Assembly (NCBI GenBank): GCA_023145955.1
Contig: JAGLDA010000023.1
Coordinates: 1 to 10,014, forward strand
Length of the DNA: 10,014 bases
DNA from: Bacteroidales bacterium
Lineage (GTDB): Bacteria; Bacteroidota; Bacteroidia; Bacteroidales; UBA1556
Direction of reading: 5' to 3'
The notes under the pieces: generated by a model
What the model was told of the DNA's origin: nothing
The model's input: only the letters and a program-made list of their open reading frames with translations
Databases searched by the model: none
Shown: one piece after another, positions 1-5,488 of the stretch
Layout: every line of letters starts with the position of its first letter
Position numbering within the stretch: the stretch's first letter is position 1
Made by a program: the position numbers and the translations under genes

Positions 1-202
1 TATCTATCAGCATATTTAATATACGCTTGAAATTAGCCGATTTAATACTAGACGCAATTAATTCGTCACATCAAAGGTAGACATTCCATTATTATGTTTT
101 ATATGATTTACTTCAACAAAGCTGAAATCTTTTTAATCATAATTAATCTGTGCAATCTACGTCTAAAAGTTATTATTGTTATGTACTGAGTAAAAAAACA
201 GT

Positions 203-210
203 TACTTTTG
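203..210 (+). promoter_or_regulatory. Bacteroidota -7 promoter element for the LytTR gene
   Basis: TACTTTTG matches the Bacteroidota sigma-ABfr -7 consensus TAnnTTTG exactly. A possible -33 TTG lies at 176-178, but the 24-base spacing is slightly long. The box ends only 7 bases before the ATG at 218, so the transcript would start at or within a few bases of the start codon and be leaderless or nearly so. Confidence 0.5.
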
Positions 211-217
211 CTCGTAT

Positions 218-1093
218 ATGTTTAAACAAACTGATCATTTCTTAAATAAACCTTTTCCATTATTTGAAACAACAAAGGAACGGTTAATTATGCCTTTTAG
301 TTTTGGTTTTTTTGTATTTCTATTTCTATATGTTTTTCAGCCATTTAATATATATGAAAGTACGCATGGTGCTTTTATTACATGCATAGGCTATGGGCTT
401 ATAACTACAGTTATCAGCCTTATTAATACATCTGCTTTGGGTATAATTCTCTCTAGGCAAACCCAAGAAAGCTTTAAAATTAAACATTCTTTATTAATAA
501 GTATCTGGTTTTTATTAACAATAGCCATAGCAAACTGGGCTTATTCTATCTATTTAATACCAAGCAAAGAGGTTGACGACTCTATATTTACACATCTTTT
601 TTATACACTATCTGTTGGGGCTTTCCCTATGACAATAGGCGTATATATTAGCGAACGAAGGCTTAATAAAGTAAATAACGATAAGGCTAATAAAGTAAAT
701 ATTGATATTAAAAATCAACCCTTAGATTATAAAGACACCTTTTTAGAATTTAACTCAGAAATTACTGATGATAATTTACATATTAACTCCAAAGATTTAA
801 TTTGCATTAAATCTGATGGTAATTATTGTGAGTTCTATTTTTATAAAAACAAGCTTATTAAACGTAAAGTTTTACGTTATACTATGAAAATGGTAACAGA
901 AATTGTAAAGAATAATATTAAAATAGTGCGCACCCATAGATCTTTCTTTGTTAATATTGATAAGGTTATTAAAGTTAGTGGTACAGCACGTAATATATCA
1001 TTACATATTGCAAACATTGACTTTACAATCCCTATTTCTAGAGCCAATGAGCAAATTGTGACAAATACCATTAGTCACTACCATAATAAATAA
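218..1093 (+). CDS. Membrane-anchored LytTR-family transcriptional regulator
   Basis: This 291-residue protein is probably a transcription factor held in the inner membrane. Four hydrophobic segments are visible at about residues 26-44, 52-75, 90-113 and 125-145. A polar linker (about 147-185) rich in Lys, Asn and Asp follows, and then a LytTR DNA-binding domain at about 187-285, with the typical stretches LICIKSDGNYCEFYF, IVRTHRSFFVNIDKV and TIPISRA. There is no receiver domain, so it is not a phosphorylated response regulator; the membrane part is presumably the sensor. The start at 218 keeps the segment FLNKPFPLF, which from memory resembles the N-termini of other four-helix LytTR proteins of the phylum; the next Met (residue 25, position 290) would remove it. 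No Shine-Dalgarno is present. The TonB-dependent receptor gene begins 99 bases downstream on the same strand and is the obvious candidate target. The signal sensed is unknown. Confidence 0.88.
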   Translation: MFKQTDHFLNKPFPLFETTKERLIMPFSFGFFVFLFLYVFQPFNIYESTHGAFITCIGYGLITTVISLINTSALGIILSRQTQESFKIKHSLLISIWFLLTIAIANWAYSIYLIPSKEVDDSIFTHLFYTLSVGAFPMTIGVYISERRLNKVNNDKANKVNIDIKNQPLDYKDTFLEFNSEITDDNLHINSKDLICIKSDGNYCEFYFYKNKLIKRKVLRYTMKMVTEIVKNNIKIVRTHRSFFVNIDKVIKVSGTARNISLHIANIDFTIPISRANEQIVTNTISHYHNK

Positions 1094-1121
1094 TGTCATT
1101 TCAACACTTTTATTGTCCATT
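1094..1121 (+). promoter_or_regulatory. Possible LytTR-type direct-repeat binding sites
   Basis: Two similar motifs, TGTCATTT at 1094 and TGTCCATTT at 1114, lie in direct orientation with starts 20 bases apart, about two helical turns. They are roughly 50-75 bases upstream of the predicted transcription start of the receptor gene. LytTR proteins commonly bind paired direct repeats with about this phasing, usually upstream of the core promoter. The motif is short and AT-rich, so chance is possible. Confidence 0.25.
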
Positions 1122-1156
1122 TATATCATATAAATAATACCTGTTTCACAACTAAA

Positions 1157-1164
1157 TATATTTG
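1157..1164 (+). promoter_or_regulatory. -7 promoter element for the TonB-dependent receptor gene
   Basis: TATATTTG matches TAnnTTTG and ends 28 bases before the receptor ATG at 1193, giving a predicted leader of about 25 bases. I see no good -33 TTTG at the expected 17-23 base spacing, which would fit a promoter that needs an activator. Confidence 0.45.
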
Positions 1165-1192
1165 CAGAATTATTAATCATAATTATAAGTCG

Positions 1193-3562
1193 ATGAAACA
1201 TATTATCTTATTTATTGCAGTAACAATACTATCCTTTTCAAAGGTATATTCACAAGAATCAATCACAAATACTATTAGAGGTACTATTGTTGACAATACA
1301 ACAAAATCACCATTACCAGGAGCAACAATAGTTCTATTGGGTAGCGACCCTATAATTGGTAGAGTTAGTGATATTAATGGCAATTTTAAATTTACTAATA
1401 TCCCTATTGGTAAAATTAGTTTAAAAGTTAGCTATTTAGGATATAGCGATAAGTATTACAATAAATTAACCTTATATGCGGCAAAGGAATTAGTGCTAAA
1501 CATAAGTTTAGAAGAAAAAGTATTTACTACAGAAGCTGTGGAGATAATTGCTAAAGTTGATAAACAAAGGCCTAGAAATGAATTAGCTACAGTAAGCGCA
1601 CGGACTTTCAGTGTGGAAGAAACCCAACGTTATGCTGGTTCACTGGGGGACCCTTCTCGTATGGCACAGAACTATGCAGGGGTAATGAGTGTTGGCGATT
1701 CTAGAAATGACATTATTATTAGAGGAAATTCACCAATGGGATTACTTTGGCGAATGGAAGGAATTGATATTCCAAATCCAAATCATTTTGGAGCATCAGG
1801 AACTACTGGTGGACCCGTAAGCATGTTAAACACAAACCTATTATCAAATTCAGATTTCTTTACTGGAGCTTTTCCTGCTGAATACGGCAATGCTCTTTCT
1901 GGGGTTTTCGATCTACAAATGCGTAATGGGAATAATCAAAATCACGAATTTGTAGGACAAGTAGGTTTCAATGGTTTTGAACTTGGAGCTGAAGGCCCTT
2001 TCTCCAAAAATAGCCAGGCTTCGTATTTAGTAAATTATCGCTATTCTACCCTTGCCTTAATGGATGAGATTGGACTTAGTGCAATCACAGGAAGTTCTGT
2101 ACCTCAGTACCAAGACCTAACCTTTAAGCTAAACATTCCTACGAAAAAAGCGGGCAGGTTTGTACTCTATGGTATTGGAGGAAAAAGCTTTATCAAGATT
2201 TGGGATAGCGAAAAGAAAGAGGGAGAAGCTTCCTACGGACTCAGTGGTACCGATACTGATTTTGGATCAGAAATGGGCGTAGTTGGTTTCTATAATGTTT
2301 ACTATCTTAATAAAAACACTCGAATAAAAACAAACCTTTCTGCCTCAGGCACAAGGGCTACAACAGCAATTGACTCACTAAAGGGTCCTAATAATACAAA
2401 ATCTCAATTTTATAGATCTAGTAATTCTGAGGTAAAATACTCTATCTCCTCTCATCTAACTCATAAGTTTAGCTCTAAAGATATGATTACCACTGGAGTT
2501 ATTCTCGATAGATACGAAGTAAGTTATTTGGATAGCGCTTATCATTGGGAAAGTCAACATTACTTTAGCGATAGCGATACTAAAGGGAATATGAATTTAA
2601 TACAAGCTTATACTCAATGGAAACATAAATTTAGTGATAAATTTAACTTCAATATTGGACTACATTATCAATATTTCAACCTAAATAATAGTCAAATAAT
2701 TGAACCAAGAGCTGGCATAGAGTACAAATTTACTCAAAAGCAAAGCATTAGTTTTGGCTATGGTATGCATTCACAAATACAACCAAAAGTACTATATTTT
2801 GTACATACAGATTTAGGAAATGGAGAAACTGCTCAAACAAATATTAACTTAGATTTTACTCGGAGCAACCAATTTGTATTTGCATATAATAATATGCTCG
2901 GACAAAATTTAAGATTTAAAGCCGAAGCATACTACCAAAAACTAAGCAATGCCCCAATAAGCATGGTTGACCAAAACTATTCTGCTTTAAATGCAGGTGC
3001 TGATTTTCATATATATCTAGTTGACAGCTTAGTAAGCAAGGGTAGTGGCCAGAATTACGGTATTGAACTAACTATAGAAAAATTTCTATCAAAGCATTTT
3101 TATGTATTGGGAACAGCATCAATATTTCGCTCCACTTATAAGGGTTATAATAATAAAGAGCATTCTACCATCTTTAATAATCAGTATGTAATAAATACCC
3201 TTGGAGGCTATGAAATACCGATTACAAAATCATCGCATATAAATATTGATCTTAAACTAACTTATGCTGGCGGCAAACCTTATACACCCATTGACGAAGA
3301 AAAATCTAAGGCTCAAAATAGTGCATACTACTTATCTGATGAGTCATATTCAAAACAACATAAGGATTACTTTAGAATGGATTTTAAGGTTAGTTATAAA
3401 ATGAATATGGGTCATACTGATCACGAATGGGCTTTAGAGGTGCAAAACATTAGTAATCATCAAAATGTTATGCAGCAAGTATGGGATCCTATAAATAAAA
3501 AGTTAAAGATTGATTATCAGCAAGGCTTATTTCCAATGTTTATGTATAGAATCTATTTCTAA
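1193..3562 (+). CDS. TonB-dependent outer-membrane receptor with carboxypeptidase-regulatory-like domain
   Basis: This 789-residue protein is a probable outer-membrane transporter powered by TonB. Residues 1-20 form a Sec signal peptide (MKHIILFIAVTILSFSKVYS, cleavage near Gln21). Residues about 27-110 form a carboxypeptidase-regulatory-like beta-sandwich (GTIVD...PLPGATIVL...SDINGNFKFTNIPIG...YLGY). A plug domain spans about 130-245, with IIIRGNS and the GAFPAEYGNALSGVFDL region. The rest is beta-barrel with alternating aromatic and polar strands, ending in the aromatic-rich MFMYRIYF expected of an outer-membrane barrel signal. The length is ordinary for receptors without a SusD partner, and no SusD-like gene follows, so this is not a standard SusC/SusD polysaccharide pair. 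The substrate cannot be read from the sequence; iron carriers, cofactors, peptides and others remain possible. The adjacent upstream LytTR gene suggests dedicated regulation. No clear intrinsic terminator was found just after the stop codon. Confidence 0.92.
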   Translation: MKHIILFIAVTILSFSKVYSQESITNTIRGTIVDNTTKSPLPGATIVLLGSDPIIGRVSDINGNFKFTNIPIGKISLKVSYLGYSDKYYNKLTLYAAKELVLNISLEEKVFTTEAVEIIAKVDKQRPRNELATVSARTFSVEETQRYAGSLGDPSRMAQNYAGVMSVGDSRNDIIIRGNSPMGLLWRMEGIDIPNPNHFGASGTTGGPVSMLNTNLLSNSDFFTGAFPAEYGNALSGVFDLQMRNGNNQNHEFVGQVGFNGFELGAEGPFSKNSQASYLVNYRYSTLALMDEIGLSAITGSSVPQYQDLTFKLNIPTKKAGRFVLYGIGGKSFIKIWDSEKKEGEASYGLSGTDTDFGSEMGVVGFYNVYYLNKNTRIKTNLSASGTRATTAIDSLKGPNNTKSQFYRSSNSEVKYSISSHLTHKFSSKDMITTGVILDRYEVSYLDSAYHWESQHYFSDSDTKGNMNLIQAYTQWKHKFSDKFNFNIGLHYQYFNLNNSQIIEPRAGIEYKFTQKQSISFGYGMHSQIQPKVLYFVHTDLGNGETAQTNINLDFTRSNQFVFAYNNMLGQNLRFKAEAYYQKLSNAPISMVDQNYSALNAGADFHIYLVDSLVSKGSGQNYGIELTIEKFLSKHFYVLGTASIFRSTYKGYNNKEHSTIFNNQYVINTLGGYEIPITKSSHINIDLKLTYAGGKPYTPIDEEKSKAQNSAYYLSDESYSKQHKDYFRMDFKVSYKMNMGHTDHEWALEVQNISNHQNVMQQVWDPINKKLKIDYQQGLFPMFMYRIYF

Positions 3563-3675
3563 TAAGAATCCAAGTAGAAGACAAAAAAAAGTAAGTGAAT
3601 GAATGACCTTATTTCATTTATGATTTTGAGCGTTTCTTTCTATAAATATTTTTTAGCGAAAATAATCTTATATCA

Positions 3676-3849
3676 TTAATTGCAGACGTAAACGTCTTTA
3701 TTGAAAATAATATAATTTTGAAACCCCTGCCCTAGCATGCCCCATTTTCGCTCATACCCACCTATTTCTGTGGTGTTTTCATAGATAAATTCCAATGGGT
3801 ATGACTAAAGTTCTTTTATGTGCCTGCCTTCTTGTTTTGCAATATGTTA
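3676..3849 (-). pseudogene. Interrupted minus-strand open frame, possible decayed gene or dispersed repeat
   Basis: Read on the minus strand, one frame gives 13 codons (starting HIAKQEGRHIKEL) from the TAA at 3847-3849 to a TAG at 3805-3807. It then continues in the same frame for 42 codons (including EFIYENTTEIGGYERKW) to a TAA at 3676-3678. The segment has no ATG near its beginning, but its composition (Gly, Glu, Tyr, Trp, Arg rich, with GC-richer codons) is unlike translated AT-rich spacer. I interpret it as either a remnant of a small gene broken by the TAG or a dispersed intergenic repeat that happens to be translatable. I cannot name a family. Confidence 0.25.
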
Positions 3850-4000
3850 ATGAATTTCAAAAAAATGTCATGTACATAGAATAAAAATACAGAAAGTTTT
3901 TTACGAAAATTAAGTTCTATTTTTTAATAATATCATTAATAATTCAGCATTACAGGTATAATGCCAACTTAGATAGCAATACTAATATTTGAATACAGTA

Positions 4001-4037
4001 GCAATGAATAATATAGGTAGGCTTACCTATTTATTGC
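4001..4037. repeat. Imperfect hairpin-forming inverted repeat
   Basis: ATAGGTA (4013-4019) pairs with TACCTAT (4024-4030) around a four-base GGCT loop. The outer arms GCAAT (4001-4005) and ATTGC (4033-4037) can extend the stem across an asymmetric internal loop. No T-tract follows on either strand, so it is not a typical terminator. It lies about 25 bases beyond the tpx terminator and could be an operator or a structured 3' element. Confidence 0.35.
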
Positions 4038-4062
4038 ATATAATATAACCACTATTAACAAA

Positions 4063-4095
4063 AAAAAGGAAATGTGAATATCACATTTCCTTTTT
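4063..4095 (-). terminator. Rho-independent terminator of tpx, symmetric
   Basis: A perfect 10-base-pair stem, GGAAATGTGA (4068-4077) with TCACATTTCC (4081-4090), closes on a three-base ATA loop. It is flanked by an A-run (4060-4067) and TTTTT (4091-4095), so a minus-strand transcript ends in a long U-tract. It begins about 30 bases after the tpx stop codon. The symmetry would also let it stop plus-strand transcripts coming from the receptor gene. Confidence 0.88.
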
Positions 4096-4124
4096 CTATA
4101 TATCAATTAAGACCTTCTCTCCTA

Positions 4125-4619
4125 CTATAAAGCAGCGAAAACATCATCGTAATTAGGCTCATCAACAATCTCAGTTACTTGCTGAGTGTATGACACTTTA
4201 CCATCTTTAATTATTACTACTGCACGGCTTTCAAGAGCTGCCAATGGACCATCAGCAATCTCTACTTGGTAATCTTTGCCGAAAGCACCTGTACGGAAAT
4301 CAGAAAGTGTATGTACTTGGTCTAAACCTTCAGCACCGCAAAATCTTGCTTGTGCAAAAGGAAGATCCTTAGAAATACATAATACTACTGTATTCTCTAA
4401 TTTAGAAGCTTCAGCATTAAATCTACGTACAGAAGCTGCACAAGTACCTGTATCCAAACTTGGGAAAATATTCAATATGATATTTTTTCCTTCATAATCA
4501 GCTAATGTTTTTACTGATAAGTCGTTTGCTACTAATTCGAAATTTGGAGCATCTGTTCCAACTGCTGGTAAGTTACCAATTGTATTGATAGCATTACCTT
4601 GTAATGTAATTTTTGCCAT
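4125..4619 (-). CDS. tpx: Thiol peroxidase Tpx (atypical 2-Cys peroxiredoxin)
   Basis: This 164-residue protein reduces hydrogen peroxide and organic hydroperoxides using electrons from thioredoxin; it is expected in the cytoplasm, or in the periplasm in some relatives (no signal peptide here). The family signature is intact: the active-site stretch FPSLDTGTCAASVRRFN places the peroxidatic Cys at residue 60 with Thr57 in its usual position, the resolving Cys is at residue 94 (ARFCGAEGL), and the conserved Arg is at 132 (LESRAVVI). An additional Cys81 is present. Length and start match the family (E. coli Tpx is about 168 residues). The start ATG has no Shine-Dalgarno, as usual in this phylum. 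The gene stands alone, with its own promoter at 4682-4689, a palindrome over that promoter and a strong terminator, which suggests single-gene regulated transcription. Confidence 0.97.
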   Translation of the reverse strand: MAKITLQGNAINTIGNLPAVGTDAPNFELVANDLSVKTLADYEGKNIILNIFPSLDTGTCAASVRRFNAEASKLENTVVLCISKDLPFAQARFCGAEGLDQVHTLSDFRTGAFGKDYQVEIADGPLAALESRAVVIIKDGKVSYTQQVTEIVDEPNYDDVFAAL

Positions 4620-4654
4620 TGTATTTTATAGTTTTTTATTGTTCTTAATATAAG

Positions 4655-4693
4655 GAAATACATTTAAGTATTTCAATACTGCAAATGTATACA
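4655..4693. promoter_or_regulatory. Nested palindrome over the tpx promoter, candidate operator
   Basis: Several inverted repeats overlap here: GAAATAC (4655-4661) with GTATTTC (4668-4674); AGTATT (4667-4672) with AATACT (4675-4680); ATACATTT (4658-4665) with AAATGTAT (4683-4690); and the self-complementary TGTATACA (4686-4693). Together they cover the -7 element and the expected start of the tpx transcript. That position suits repressor binding or a 5' hairpin. The pattern does not match the OxyR or PerR consensus that I know. Confidence 0.4.
4682..4689 (-). promoter_or_regulatory. -7 promoter element for tpx
   Basis: On the minus strand this reads TACATTTG, an exact TAnnTTTG match, giving a leader of about 58 bases before the tpx ATG at 4619. 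No clear -33 TTTG is seen at standard spacing. The element is inside the palindrome at 4655-4693. Confidence 0.5.
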
Positions 4694-4867
4694 AAAAATC
4701 TATTTAGAAATGTTCTTAATAATTGATTAGCTAAAAAAATAGCAATTTTAATAATTTTTATGATTCCTGTTCTACTGATAGAGGTTATAGTTTTACATTA
4801 TACTAATGTACGTACTTCTATCTGATAGTTTTTACCAATGGTATTTTATTTTCTATAAACTCCTGTT

Positions 4868-5037
4868 ATACCAATTATGATTCAAATCTGCTGATAAATA
4901 AACTGGAATATATTTCTTGTATTCAAAGCAAAAAATCTTTGCATAGCCATAGCTACGGGAATAATTTTTAACGCATAATACGTGAAATATAAACAATTTA
5001 TATCGGTAGGTTTGATTCAAATTTAGTATTAATACTA
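4868..5037. repeat. Possible dispersed intergenic repeat or small non-autonomous element
   Basis: A 10-base direct repeat TGATTCAAAT occurs at 4878-4887 and again at 5013-5022. Between the copies lie two tandem CATAGC units (4942-4953), a small hairpin TAGC/GCTA (4944-4955) and CAAAG/CTTTG (4924-4928 / 4937-4941). The perfect 14-base palindrome TAGTATTAATACTA (5024-5037) is next to the right-hand copy. The patch is weakly open on the minus strand, but the peptide resembles no family I know. The overall look is of a repeated intergenic sequence; one copy alone cannot prove this. Confidence 0.3.
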
Positions 5038-5088
5038 CTTGGTTTCGTAAGGGATTTTTAATAAAAACCTTTACATACATAGCAATTA

Positions 5089-5424
5089 TTATCCCTCACC
5101 ACGTCTACCTGTTTTCCTTTTACTACCAAAAATATTTTTCCACCAACGTTTCAAGAAAAATTCTTTACGGTGGCTCTGGTAACGCTCAGATTTCTTAAAC
5201 TGAGCTTTCATTCTCTTTTTTGTTTCTGGAGTTTGAATATTTGATTGCCGCTGTACTTTAGCTTGATACTCGGCCATAGCTTCCTGCTCTTTTTCCTTCT
5301 TTTGGCGTTCCATTTGCCTAGCGTCTCGCTTTCGCTTATGTTTAATACGCATACTTCTGCATCCAATTGTTCCCAACGAAATACTAAATATTAATGAGAA
5401 AATAAGGATCTTCCTAAATGTCAT
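5089..5424 (-). CDS. Small, strongly basic putative lipoprotein
   Basis: This 111-residue protein has no family that I recognise. The N-terminus is a lipoprotein-like signal: Met-Thr-Phe-Arg-Lys, a hydrophobic run to about residue 20, then GTIGC with Cys22 as the likely lipidated residue. The -3 position is Thr rather than Leu, so the lipobox is imperfect. Residues 23-75 are very rich in Lys, Arg, Gln and Glu and probably form a helix or coiled coil (KRKRDARQMERQKKEKEQEA). The C-terminal third is also basic and contains two Trp (FLKRWWKNIFGSKRKTGRR). If exported, it would be an envelope-attached, positively charged protein that could touch nucleic acid, lipopolysaccharide or peptidoglycan; this is inference. 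It lies 64 bases downstream of the LRR-protein gene on the same strand with no promoter of its own that I can see, so co-transcription is likely. Confidence 0.72.
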   Translation of the reverse strand: MTFRKILIFSLIFSISLGTIGCRSMRIKHKRKRDARQMERQKKEKEQEAMAEYQAKVQRQSNIQTPETKKRMKAQFKKSERYQSHRKEFFLKRWWKNIFGSKRKTGRRGEG

Positions 5425-5488
5425 AATCTCTTATAATTTTTTGTGTGTATTTTCTTAACGTAAGCTTCACAGCAATATTGCAAAATCA

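Larger units (their letters stand above)
3563..4124. other. 562-base intergenic region with repeat-like patch and dyads
   Basis: No convincing intact gene is present between the receptor and tpx. The region holds the dyad AGACGTAAACGTCT at 3684-3697; a locally GC-richer stretch (30 of 60 bases G or C at 3721-3780, against a clearly AT-rich background); a 9-base inverted repeat TCATACCCA (3752-3760) / TGGGTATGA (3796-3804); an interrupted minus-strand frame described separately; an imperfect hairpin at 4001-4037; and the tpx terminator near 4063-4095. Confidence 0.7.
4620..5088. other. 469-base intergenic region upstream of tpx
   Basis: The part near tpx carries its promoter and palindrome (4655-4693). 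From about 4700 to 4860 the sequence is AT-rich with only the short dyad TACCAATGGTA (about 4831-4841). From about 4868 to 5037 there is a repeat-like patch described separately. No credible gene is present: the one longer minus-strand frame (4853-5080) lies inside that patch and has no recognisable domain. No strong terminator for the lipoprotein gene was found just after its stop at 5089. Confidence 0.6.

Noticed and set aside
72..79. Minus-strand TAnnTTTG match (TACCTTTG) suggesting a divergent gene off the left edge
   Set aside because: No -33 element is found at a usable distance and only a four-codon start could be seen before the edge, so it cannot be supported.
3..80. Open plus-strand frame entering from the left edge and ending at a TAG at 78-80
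   Set aside because: Only 25 codons are visible, and an open frame of that length is expected by chance; no recognisable C-terminus.
1193..3562. SusC-type polysaccharide receptor
   Set aside because: No SusD-like gene follows, and the length of 789 residues is short for SusC (usually about 1000).
3795..3884. Short plus-strand frame of 29 codons starting MGMTKVLLCACLL
   Set aside because: It has a hydrophobic, lipoprotein-like look but no promoter or Shine-Dalgarno, and it overlaps the repeat-like patch on the other strand; chance is the simplest explanation.
4853..5080. 75-codon minus-strand frame
   Set aside because: Its composition reflects the AT-rich repeat-like patch, it has no recognisable domain, and it overlaps direct repeats and palindromes.
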